Below are positions 24,902-35,483 of a DNA stretch of 64,000 bases, one piece after another. Origin of the DNA: Polytrichum commune (Eukaryota; Streptophyta; Polytrichopsida; Polytrichales; Polytrichaceae); the NCBI GenBank assembly GCA_950295325.1, contig OX485805.1, forward strand, positions 46,340,758 through 46,404,757, in the 5' to 3' direction. The translations under genes were made by a program, and so were the position numbers. Every line of letters starts with the position of its first letter. The first letter of the stretch is position 1. The notes under the pieces were generated by a model, which ran no database searches, was not told the DNA's origin, and saw only the letters and a list, made by a program, of their open reading frames with translations.

Positions 24902-26711
24902 ATGGCGCTTGGTGAGAAGAAACAAACTATGTTGACTTCTATGTTTACTAAGATCTCTCATGAGGAGAGAGAGTGTGTTGTTGCAAAATAATTTGATCAA
25001 TTAAAAACCATAGCTGTAGTTGAGAGGGAGATTCAAGGAGAAATTGTAGAGAAACGTCAAGTTGGACGCCCAAGGAAAAACACCATGCTTATATGCCCAA
25101 ACACAATCAAACAAGAGGAGGAGGAGCATGATGCAAGGAAAAAAAAATCTCAACATTTACAGAAGAATAGTCATTCATACAACATGTGGTTCACCAACGA
25201 CCTTTTTCCACCAATTCAAGAGGTAGTTAAGAGGTATGGAAGGACACAAGCTGCAATTCACTACTTGGAAATTGCTTTTAGAACACCTGGAGGTCCTAGT
25301 CCTTACAAAAAAACTAGGAAGATCAAGCTTGTATAACTGATTTGATGAAAAAAGAGAATTACAAGCTAATTACAAGGAAACAACAAACCTAGGACATCAC
25401 CCAAAGAAACAAGATCAAAACTTGCCAATTCTAGATAATTACCCCATGTTCGTGATCAACTTGTATTCAAGTTGTAAAAAATAAGAGAAGCTGGACAAAA
25501 ATGAGGAATGTTTGAGGCTCTTGCTCCTCAACTTCTTGATGATAAATCTGGAGGTTTCACAGTGTCAAGACAATGGATAAATGAATTCATGATAGTTTAT
25601 ATGAATTGAACAATTAGAAAATGTACTACTGTAGCAAGTAAATTACCATTAGATTGGATGGAGCAAGGACTTAACATGAATTATAGGGTAGCTTACCTTG
25701 CTAAAGTTTATGACATCCCATCATCTCTTGTGGTCAATTCAGACCAAACGGGTATCCATTCGGTACCTGCAGTAGGGAGTAAAACATGCGATGCAAAAGG
25801 TACAAAATATGTCAAAATTTTAGGCATGGAGGATAAAAGGTAGATCACATGTGTTATGCCCTCTAGTGCTAGTGGAGAGCTTTTGCCAATTCAAAAAATA
25901 TTCACAGGGAAAACAATAAGATGCTTACCAAAACAAAGTGATGAAAATATTAAATGCATGGAGGTAAGATGGCATTTTACCTTTTCTCCAAATCATTGGA
26001 GTGCACTCCATACCTCTCAACAATTTGTTAAAGAGATTTTAGAGCCCTACTTGGCTTCTAAGATTGCCCTGCACAATCTCCCAAAAGACCAGAAGTTAAT
26101 ATGGTTGATTGACTCATGGTCTTGCACAAAAGTTCAGAATTTTTAATTGGATTAAATCAAAGCATGCAAATATCCTAGTGATATTTGTTCCTGTCAATCA
26201 TACTTCTAAGCTACAGCCAGCTGATGTCATTTTGTAAAGGCCATTTAAGCATACATTTAAGTTAGAATTTCACAATTAGACAGCAACATAGGTGAAATTA
26301 CAAATTGAAGCCAATGGAAAACTTGAAGTTGATCTAAGCATGAGTAACTTGAAACCATACATCCCTACATGGTTGTTCTCAGCTTGGGCACATGTCAAAA
26401 AGATGGAAGCTATAATACATAAAGGGTGGCAGAAATATGGGTTTGAGAGAGTTTTCTTACCTACATTCCAATGTAAGGCAATGGAGGTGAATGCTGAATC
26501 TCCTCTCTTTACCGTGAACCATGACTTGAAGGAGAATGTTGAAGAAGAAGATATTTTTGATCCAACCATATCATTCATGAATGTGGTTGAGAAATGCTTG
26601 GATGCAAATATTGAAGCACCAACATCATTTGTACATGGAGCAACAACAAAGAAGAGAAAGAATACATCTAAAAAGATTGACAAGAGAAGTAAACAGAAAA
26701 CCTTAACCTAG
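24902..26711 (+). pseudogene. Pogo/Tigger-like (DDE_1) transposase, multiply interrupted
   Basis: ATG at 24902 opens a frame that is stopped at 24989 (TAA) but continues as an AT-hook-like KRQVGRPRK and a DNA-binding region (NSHSYNMWFTNDLFPPIQEVV). The catalytic part is at 25658-26290: LVVNSDQTGIHSVP (first Asp), ILGMEDKR (a typical family motif), WLIDSWSCTK (second Asp) and LQPADVIL (third Asp), then a stop and RPFKHTFK. A C-terminal acidic segment runs to 26711. All three catalytic Asp survive, but several stops and frame changes make the copy dead. It is a sister of the transposase at 62-64 kb. Confidence 0.8.
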
Positions 26712-27179
26712 TGAGTTTTAAGGTAGACATACTTTATGAAATTGTTCATTTAGATGTACTATCAAGGTCTAAAAATGGATTGATGGACCATGGAGTTATG
26801 TAAATGTGACAAGTAATGAAACATACATTTGGAGTTGATGTCTTTTATTCAATGTTGTCTCCTAAACTTGTGTCATGGGAAGGAAATGACAGCAACAATC
26901 AATGATTTTCAGATAATAGTCCAGGTGGTCATTTCCATGTATAAACAGGTAAGCAAATATTTACAAATGGAAGGGTTTTTCTTTCTTTTCTTCCAAATAC
27001 TGCATTTACTGAAGAAAAGAATTCAAAGTGTAAGTTATTTATTTCATTGGCAAAACTGCAGAGGTACATTAAACTTAGGGTACCTGGTCCCACCACAATT
27101 GCAAATGAAATATGTAAACAAGGTGGTAGATAAACAACTCAATCACAATTTTGAAGGATCATTGGACAGAAGACCCATT
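26712..27179. other. Non-coding join between transposase and captured fragments
   Basis: No gene, RNA or repeat recognised. The left boundary of the captured methyltransferase fragment lies near 27180, where its similarity stops mid-domain. Confidence 0.5.
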
Positions 27180-27699
27180 GAAAGCAGCAGCTACATGCCA
27201 GCTTGAGCCAGTTGTTGGTAGTGCTTGTTGTCCTGTCACAACTGTAACTTCCACAAAATTGTTTGTGACTCGTGACAACATACCTTCGACTAAACAACCT
27301 TTTCCATCAAAAAGCTCAATCCTGCAAAGAAATGCTAATCAACTTTAGCCTCAAATTTATACACAACCATAAATTGCGAGCCTTTCTTATAGTCCAAATC
27401 AAAGTCCCACTGCTCTATAAAGACCCCTCAGAAAACATGTTATCCATTGCATATTAAGAATCTAACATAAGGTGCCCATGAGCTCTAGTTTTTCCTTGCT
27501 CCTCACATTTGTGGTAAAACCTAAACATATGTATAGGTGGAATCTTTCCATTTCCCAAGGGTTAATCCAGTTACACAATGTTGAACTCAACTTCCACAGT
27601 TGCCAAAAACTGAGGACCACCTTTTTGCAGTTCAAATATCAATATCATTTTGTAGACTAGCAAATAATTGTAACCTAATTCAGATGGTAGCAAAACATT

Positions 27700-28005
27700 T
27701 CACTAGCATCTGAAATCTCCAATTTGAATAAAACCTCTGCAACTTGCTGCCTATGTAACACTATGTAACTAAGCATTTGGGACAGACGAATAAACAAGAA
27801 GCTGCTGTCTAAGTCATCCAACATTCAACCTAATTCAAGTATGGCATTGTTATGTGATAATCACGAGAATCTGAAATGTCCAATTTGACTAGAACTTCTG
27901 CAACACACCGCATGTGTAACACAATTTAACTAAGCATTTTGAAAAGAAGAAGAAACAAGAAGCTGCCTGTCTAAGTACCTGTCATCAACATTCAACCTAA
28001 GCACT
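27700..28005. repeat. Imperfect direct duplication in the captured intron
   Basis: Two diverged ~145-bp copies (about 27700-27845 and 27865-28005) share ATCTGAAAT.TCCAATTTGA, TAACTAAGCATTT and AACAAGAAGCTGC blocks. The second includes the end of RsmE-like exon C. Confidence 0.7.
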
Positions 28006-28315
28006 CTTGTCATGTGCCAAAATTCATCCCCTGCCACTTGAACCACCGAACCCTACACGCCCAGAATGTCCCCACCTCTGCTGTGAGTGCTCGGTTTTTG
28101 TGTGTTAGCGGCAAGTGACCATACCATATCTGCTGACAAACTCATACCTCCCCAAAGCTGAGGGAACACTACTTGAGAAGAAAGTTGTAGTAGCATTAAT
28201 TTCTTGCAATTGGTGGGTTTACCTTCATAGTTGGTAATGCATCAATGTGGAATCATGGGAGACCGCCTCTTGGGGTGTCTGCACTGAGTAGCGAAATCTT
28301 GTCTGCTTTCATGTT

Positions 28316-29070
28316 TGAGTCCTGAGGAGGGGGCAAAACATCTCCGAGTCAAAATAATTCTTCTTCTGAGCAACCCTAGAGCAGACAGTCAAGAAGTTGG
28401 TTGAAATGTTTTGCACTTTTGAAAATATTGTAAAAACCTCAGTACTTCAAATCAAAAAACACTAGATCTTGAAATGATTTGGCTAAAATCTCATCCAAGT
28501 TCTGCCTAAAGTTCTCATCCTTATGGAACTTGTTACAAGCACTTCAAGCAAAAACCCAACACTTTCATGTCGGAGTCATGAGGAGGGGGAAGCACATCAC
28601 CGAGTTAGAATTTATCCTTCTAGAGCACCCTGGAGCAGCACGGTCAAGAAGTTGATTGACATGTTTTTAACCTTTGAAAACATTCAGAGAACCCTAGAAC
28701 TTGAAATTCAGAATCTTGGTATGATTTGGCTAAAACCATATCCAAGTTTCTGCCTAGAACTCTCATCCTTGTGCAACATTCTACGCAGCAACCCAACAGT
28801 CTAGTGGATTCCAGATTGCTGCCTGCATCACTCAGAATCCTTCTAGAGTCGGATTAATCCTTCTGGAGCGACCCTAGAGCAGCACAGTCAATAAGTGGGT
28901 TGGGATGTCTTGTACCTTTGAGAACATTTAATTTACCCCTAGACCTTCGAATGTGACTGAAAACCCTAGAACCAGACACTTCGGAACTTAATATCATTTC
29001 CCTAAAATCATATCCAAGTTTCTGCCTACAACTCTCATCCTTGTTCAACATTCGACATTCGACATTCAAC
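28316..29070. repeat. Three diverged ~250-bp tandem units
   Basis: Units at about 28316-28555, 28572-28815 and 28849-29070 share the order CCTAGAGCAG, CAGTCAAGAAGTTG, ATTTGGCTAAAA, CATCCAAGTTTCTGCCTA and CTCATCCTT. They occupy the intron between the transit-peptide-like exon and exon B of the RsmE-like fragment. Confidence 0.75.
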
Positions 29071-29335
29071 ATCCAGCAATGAAATTACAGCACTATGTTC
29101 TAGAATTTCTGAATATCTGAAGAAGGACCTTATATTATTACCTCCGAGGAGCAAGCTTTGACATGAACAGATTGCCGGCTGCAAGGCGCAATTCCTCTTG
29201 AAATCGGGTTTTGTTGAACGATGAAGCTTCTAAGCCCAGGATTTGGCCGTAATGCTAGAGCAGAATTAGCCCCCACATTGTTGCATAAATGTTGTTCAAA
29301 TGCATACTTGTGATGCCCAACATGAAAGTGCATAC

Positions 29336-29398
29336 CTCCACGGTGATGTCGCCCATGGTGGTGTGGAGGACCACCTGGGGAGCCTCAAGGTCTGCCAA
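29336..29398 (-). pseudogene. First-exon fragment of a cyclophilin (PPIL1-like) gene
   Basis: Minus-strand codons read ADLEAPQVVLHTTMGDITVE, ending at a GTATGC donor. This is the N-terminus of PPIL1/CYP18-type peptidyl-prolyl isomerases (VTLETTMGDxTxEL...). The expected ATG is TTG, preceded in frame by TAG. No second cyclophilin exon follows; the next recognisable exon belongs to RsmE. A C/T-rich leader upstream (29400-29490) resembles a 5'-UTR and may have been captured with it. Short match, so moderate certainty. Confidence 0.5.
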
Positions 29399-29599
29399 CT
29401 AGGGTTTCGGAAGGAAGGCGCTATGACGGAGGCGGAGGCGAGAGAGGGCAAGAGTGGAAAGATGTGACAACGGACAGATTTCGACGAGTCCGCCAACGAT
29501 TATTTCGCTTTTCAACAGCTGGGCCTTTTAATAATAATAAAATTCAACAATTATTTAAATAATTTAATTATCGTCGAACTGGCCTATCACATACGGAAG

Positions 29600-30598
29600 T
29601 ATACAACATCGGGCAATCCGACATGAATTTGGCCCTACCTTGCTCAAGGATCCCCTTGATGCAAGGTGGGGTTCTATTGCCTACCTTGCAGTGGGCGGGC
29701 TCTTGGTTGTTTCGTCAAGTAGAGAGAAGATTTCACAGTTGGGAATCGAACCGCCAACACCTCCATTTGGATTTGGGCACCTCTCCACTGTCATCCGATA
29801 GTTTAGGGTCATCTCAAACCATATACGAATGCATTTTTTTGTAATTGGTGACCACTTTCAATTATTCCGATTACCGTGCTTACCCTTTGAATATCCATGG
29901 TTATTGTGACTACCCTCTGACTATGTGTGGAAATCGAAGTGATTAACCTTTGAATATCCGTGATTATCCACGACTACCCATTGGATATCCACGGAAATTG
30001 GTTTGATTACCATTTGAATGTCCTTGGTCATTTGTAATTGCCCCTTGGATACCTATAGGAATATCTAAAGAGTGATTCAATTACCTAATCTAGCTCAACC
30101 TCCCTGAGACTTTACAAGGATAGCCTCAACCTGACCTGCTAAGAATTCAAATAACCTTCAATACCCCTAACCTTCAATTGCAAGAACTTCTTTCTTGAAA
30201 GGATTATCCTTATCCTTCACTTGTTGGCCACCTTGAAGAAGACGCTAACTCGCGTTTCCATGGGTGCTCAATATTATTGAAAGGATTATCCTTATCCTTC
30301 ACTTGTTGGCCACCTTGAAGAAGACACTAACTCGCGTTTCCATGGGTGCTCAATATTATTAACCACTTGACATTGATATGTACATGCAAACTTGTCTATA
30401 ACTAAATGTCATCAATTGTGTTAATTACCGTAATGAGTTCCTTGAGGTCCTAAACTTCAACTACTTGCATAAATGAAAGGTTGCAAGTATGCAAAAACAT
30501 GTGGTTTCACTTGGTCCAATCTCTCCAGAACAACTCCAGATTTAAAATACTATACTGTAACCTGATCTTTTATTTCTCCTTGGCAAAGAAAATCTATC
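29600..30598. other. Spacer with short tandem repeats
   Basis: No gene seen. Between about 29865 and 30065 an imperfect ~30-bp unit (TTACCCTTTGAATATCC-like) recurs six or so times. Confidence 0.6.
30197..30360. repeat. 82-bp direct duplication downstream of the NB-ARC gene
   Basis: Copies 30197-30278 and 30279-30360 differ at one base (GACGCTAA versus GACACTAA). Confidence 0.96.
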
Positions 30599-33500
30599 CT
30601 ACTTCAAATCGTAACCTAGAAATTGTGGCACACTCAATGTACCTAAAACTCGAAGGTTATATCCAGGATCATTGATTAAGTAGTGTCCGGGTGCTAGGAG
30701 AGCTTTCTCCGCGTCTTTGTGGGCTTCGTCTTCGTGACCAAGCTTGAAGTTCACATATGCTCGATGCTTTAGAACTTCGTAATCATCCACCGGTTCGGCC
30801 AACTTAGAAGCACGGTTTAGATCCTCCAATGCCTCTTCATAATTGCCCATGAGCTCTTTTAGTACACCTCGCTCTTGCCAAGCGAATGAATTAGTTGGAT
30901 TCGCTTCCAGTGCCCGATTAGCACTTTCAAGTGCTCCACTATAATCCCCTATCATTGTTTTGGCAAAACATTCGAACCTACACACATTTTGCATAAGGAG
31001 GATTTCTAATGAATATGTATATTGAAAATTTTCTAACCAAATAATCATATGTGAGCAGTGTTCCAATTGGGGCCATTTCCTAGGTAGACGAAGCCCTTAG
31101 TTAATTTAGAAATGCAATACCAACAATTTTTGAGAGCGAAGGGGCAATAAGAGGGGGTATGGAAGCAAAATTGGGGTTGGGACTTGCTAGCTTGTGTGCT
31201 CATTCATTGGACAATCACGACCATTGAAACTAAATGAAGGGTTGCATTGGACAACCGAAGTTGTCAATGAGTATTTCATGTGTTAAGAAGTAGGTGCATG
31301 TTCTTTAATGTTGGTTATCTCATTACTTCTTGCATCCCTCTACTCTTCCTCTAGAATTTTCCTTCTCTCCAATTTATAGGGTATTGGGAAGGGCGGTCCA
31401 CTAATGGAACAAAAGTGGGTGAAATAAGCAGAGAAAATATTGTGCATGTAATTAACGACACAAGTGAAACCTAGCAAAGTTTAAGGTGTAAAGGTCTTAC
31501 AATTTATGAATATTGTCATTATCCGGATCATCGAAGTCGGCCGACTCAAAATCTGCAAGGGCTTCCTTGTAGAGTTCGAGTTCCATGTTGACTCGCCCCC
31601 GGGTCACCTTTGCTTCGATCGAATGCAACTGGACCATGTTATACTTCTCGGGGTCCATATAAGTCAGTATACGAATGGCTCCACATTGCATATCATCATC
31701 GACGTCGTCATGGAGGAAATTCTCCAATGTGGCCATGATCTCTGGATTTTGAGTTGAAATCAAGGCCCGGTTCATCTTGTTGGCAGCAACGAGAGTCGAC
31801 AAGCAAGTGATCAACCACATCGGTGTCAAAAGGACGTCTTCCTTGCCATGCGTGGCTTCCAAAAGCCGGCCAAGCACGGAAACCACGCTGGTCGAATTCA
31901 AGAGTTTTAGCGAAGTCTCCTCGTCGTCTGCAATACGTGACAAGGCAAAAGCCACTCTGGTTTTTAGCCAAGGCTCGTCTTCGGGTTGGTCCATATCAAG
32001 CGCACTCCCCAATGTGTCGACAAGCCCTTCGATGCTCGCGATTTTGATTCGAGCGCTTTTGGATATCGCCAAATCACCTAAGCACTCAATAGCGAACGAG
32101 TGAATCTTAATATCGCTCTTGTCCGGTTGAAGTATGGCTTCTAGTAGTGTTTGCAGCACAGAAACATTGTCTAAAATGGAGTCACAATTCGCAGGATGGG
32201 CGAGGCTAGATAATGCCCAAAGCGCTCTGATTTTTAGGTCAGCCGGTACTTTGGGTGAGAGCATATTGACCAACCTTTCGTGAGTGAGTCTTGTGTGTAT
32301 GGTCAATATGGGCTCCACTGAATCCCAAACCCACGCCATAGCTATCAAAGCTCCACACACCTTAGTGAATGTTTCCTTCTCTTCAAGTAATTTTGCGCAA
32401 CTTTGATCGTCCAACTCCATTTGAGTGATGAACCTCATAATGACCTGCAAAGCAATAGTAGAAAAATTGATCAGTCTTTATGTTGTTGTGAATAGTGGGA
32501 AGTCCTCAAGATAGCAAGAGGAGGATTCTTAGAGAGAAGTTCTTATTACACTGACTATGGTAAACACTGTGGGTCATACTATTCAGCTTATTTCCACATG
32601 TGGATGCACAATATTTAACATAAGAGGTTCAGGCTGTAGAGTACAATATATCTATTGGGTTGATAGTTGTGGGCATTAAAAAGACTTAAAACTTAGAGGG
32701 AGAAAGTGGGTATATCACAGGGCAATGACAAGTTTAAATAGGGCTAAACACAAATACGTGCTCGATACTCCATATTGTGGGCCACATTATATGGTTGCCA
32801 GGGTCAGTAACACTAAACATACGCCTGTGATATTTAACATAATTTGTACAATCATGACAAAGGTACAAGTGTCAAAGTACATCAGTGACTCAATTCCAAC
32901 ACAAGCAGACAACTATGTCCTTCAAAAAAAATTACTGATGGCATTATGCTAAGGTTCGAAAACACAACACTATCTGGATTTTGTATTCTGGTTCTGTCGG
33001 GGCTGGGGCAGATTATGTACCCAATTTAGATCACAAAGGACCTTGGAATATCGTTGATCATATCAAAATCACGCGATGTTGAAATTTCATGAACTCAACA
33101 TTGACTCCAAATGACGGATTCGCTACTTTTCAGTAACTTCCGTGAAATGATTCGAGCACATTAAGCTTCTCAAGTGCTCAATGTGTCCATTACAGGTGCT
33201 TCATTCAACTTGTCCTCTACACACATCTCTACTTCAAAGATTATTTGTGCTAGATCTCAATTCAAGCAAAATGGTATGAAGGGGTCAAGAGAAGCGTATT
33301 CACATCACCTTTGACGCAAGCTGATGAATTCGTATTTTCCAGTTGTCTCCATTTTGTGAAGGTAGTAAAATGTGGACAAAACATCTAATAGTTTCCTTTA
33401 GGTTCTCGATCCTTTCGTGTTGCTCGAGTGGAAGATTGAGCGTCTTTGAGACCTCCATTATCGTCTTGGAAGCCTCAGCAGTGAAGATATCCTTCTTTGG

Positions 33501-35483
33501 GTTGGCATAGAGAACAGAAAGGGCTCTCGTAAGTTCGCTCTCTTCGCTTAATACGTCATCACCAGATGTCATGTTGTTGTGTTCCATCATAATGCAAAGT
33601 ATTTTGCTAACCTCATCCTTGAATTCTTTCAAAATCACGTCCGGGAGGAGGCCCTTCAACGTCCATTCATTTTCGAATTTGACCTGAATCGGGGGTTCCG
33701 ACATGGAAATCTCAACCAAGCTGACCGAAATGAAATCGCAGTCCTTGAGGTGTTTGAGGGACGTCTTGAAAGTAACTCCAGAGTATTTGGGAGTGATGTG
33801 CTTGAAGAAGATCACAAGAAGAGGTTCTGGCAGAGCTTCAGCTTCACAAAAGGCCATACAAAACAAAAGGTTTTGAGCATCAGATGGCAAACCTTTGATG
33901 GCCATGACATACGCCGCAATCACATTGTCATATCTCACATGCCCAAAAACATTATCCTCGTCATCGTCATCATTTTGTTGGATTGACATACGCTCATAGA
34001 AATCTTCATAGACATCAGTCCAGGAGCTACTATCATCCGGGTTATGGTCAATTTGTCTTCCAATAGTTGCAAGAACCACAGGCAGCGAGTCTGCTTTTGA
34101 TATTATGTTGTCTGCAACATCCTGTAAGACACCAACTTTTGAAAACTGTAAGATTGAGTCGATTCACTGGATTTAGAAGTTCAAAATCTGGATATGGTGC
34201 AATATGGTAGACTCGTGATGTATGTCACCTAATTATATGACTTGAACAAGTTGTCAAAATGATTTGAAGCGTGAACTTCACGGATGTGTTTTTTCACATG
34301 TAGAACGTGTCACAATTGGAAATGCTTTAGACACAAAAATAACAAAGGTGCATAAGAATCGGATACTCACTTGAAAACTGCTGGGAATCTCCCCATTCGG
34401 CAAGTTCGAAACACGATTACCAAGAATTTGACGTGCTTCCTCGAGTGTAGGTTTCTGCATGTGGACTTCTGTTGCACCGGAACAAATTCCTCTGCCACCA
34501 CGATCAGAGGTGATAAGATACTTCACCTTCTTTGCATCCAAAACCCTGAGATCCCTCACCAGTTTCGCATCATGCACATCATCGAGAATTATGAGAAGAT
34601 TTAACTCGAGAAGCCGTCGTTGCAGTTTTTTGAGATGAGACAAATCAGTCTTGCCTTCTAGATTTGAATCCTTCCTCAAATCACCTTTACCCTCTTCATT
34701 CGACTCAGATGTAATGTCAAACCCCAAATTCTTCAGCAACTTGATACAGACAGAGCGACTGTTTGCTTTCGGACCACATGGTAGAAATTGTACCCCATCT
34801 GTAAACAATTGCGTGGATGGTCCTGACTCTGGTGAATATTTTGCAATTTGTCGGTAGTGTTGAGCTAGGGATTTGGCAAGACAAGTTTTACCTGACCCGA
34901 GACCTCCATACAGAGTGACAACTTGATTCCCTTGCATATCCTCCAAATGTTTCTTCACCGATTCCTCGGTCCCAGACAGTTTCACAATTTTCTTGTCCAG
35001 AGTATTTTGCAACACATCTGGAAACTCATCAGCAATCCTTTCAAACATCAAGTCAGCCTCCTGCTTCTCTCTAATTCGTGAAGGTATTCTTTCGAACGCG
35101 CGAACCACTTTGTCCATGCAATCTTTCAAAGGGATCGGAAACGCACGTGCTTTGAACATGAATGACAGGCAAGGGATTTGGAAAGCGTGGCTCGCCTTGT
35201 ACATGAATGAGAGACAACCATTGCTTTGCAATTCCTCCAATTTCTTGCTCTCTTCCTGGAGGAATTTTACGGCGATCGCGAGTGGCTCCCGCACAATTTC
35301 TTCTTGTGCTAAACCATTCCTTCTTATGGCTTCCACCCACCAGACTTTCCTCTCTTCCATTTTGGCTTTCAGGTCTTTGAAATCTTCCAAGTCCTTTGAG
35401 GCTGCGTACCACTCATCCTCACCGTTTTGTACAATTTTTGTAGCTTCTATTGCTAATGTTCCAAGTAATGTGGATATGTCCAT
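30599..35483 (-). CDS. NB-ARC protein with C-terminal ARM and TPR repeats (resistance-like)
   Basis: Four exons, 35483-34371, 34121-33309, 32444-31501 and 30977-30599, joined by GT-AG introns with consistent phases (0, 0, 2), give 1082 residues with no internal stop. The start is the first ATG in frame (MDISTLLGTLAIEATK). Residues 1-95 are helical, like a CC or RPW8-type bundle. NB-ARC follows: P-loop GGLGSGKT at 193-200, kinase-2 LLIILDDV at 296-303, RNBS-B KYLITSDRG at 321-329, and GLPL as SLPVVLA near 383-389. From 643 come armadillo-like helices (LKIRALWALSSLAHP, IHSFAIECLGDLA, LKTRVAFALSRIA), then TPRs (ELYKEALADFESA, GDYSGALESANRALEANP, GNYEEALEDLNRA) to the end. NB-ARC proteins are ATP/ADP switches in immune signalling. 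ARM/TPR tails in place of LRRs are known in non-flowering lineages. Likely cytoplasmic. Confidence 0.87.

Larger units (their letters stand above)
27180..29250 (-). pseudogene. Fragment of an RsmE-type 16S rRNA (m3U1498) methyltransferase gene
   Basis: Minus-strand exons in RsmE order. (A) Ending at 29142, a transit-peptide-like stretch (LRPNPGLRSFIVQQ..., then HVKACSSE) with a GTAATA donor. (B) 28321-28223: LLSADTPRGGLP, stop, FHIDALPTMK. (C) 28052-27979: GSVVQVAGDEFWHMTRVLRL. (D) From 27321 down to about 27180: IELFDGKGCLVEGML...SSWHVAAAF. RsmE enzymes methylate N3 of U1498 in small-subunit rRNA, and plant copies are organellar. Phases match between B, C and D. The C-terminal SPOUT half (GGRADWLVEKCTELGA onward) is absent, and TGA at 28253-28255 replaces a likely Arg CGA. 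Retained introns show capture at the DNA level. It lies between the transposase and the right terminus of the pogo-like element. Confidence 0.7.
24563..29599. mobile_element. Pogo/Tigger-like DNA transposon carrying host-gene fragments
   Basis: The left end CCGTACGTGATAGGCCAG followed by TTCGAC matches the inverted right end (29575-29597, reading CCGTATGTGATAGGCCAG then TTCGAC on the minus strand). TA dinucleotides lie just outside. The left third contains a decayed DDD transposase on the plus strand. The right half, on the minus strand, contains exons of an RsmE-type methyltransferase and the first exon of a cyclophilin. The second element at 61563 has a related left end (CCGTAGGTTCATAGCTGG) and the shared subterminal GAATAATTAATT...CATTCG block. 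TA target and DDD transposase fit the pogo branch of Tc1/mariner. Confidence 0.75.

Noticed and set aside
29690-29770. tRNA-like GGTTCGATTCC on the minus strand
   Set aside because: The T-arm-like word is present, but no acceptor stem, D-arm or anticodon arm can be folded around it.
31506-32103. Plus-strand open frames across the ARM-repeat exon
   Set aside because: They are antisense shadows of the well-supported minus-strand ARM coding sequence.
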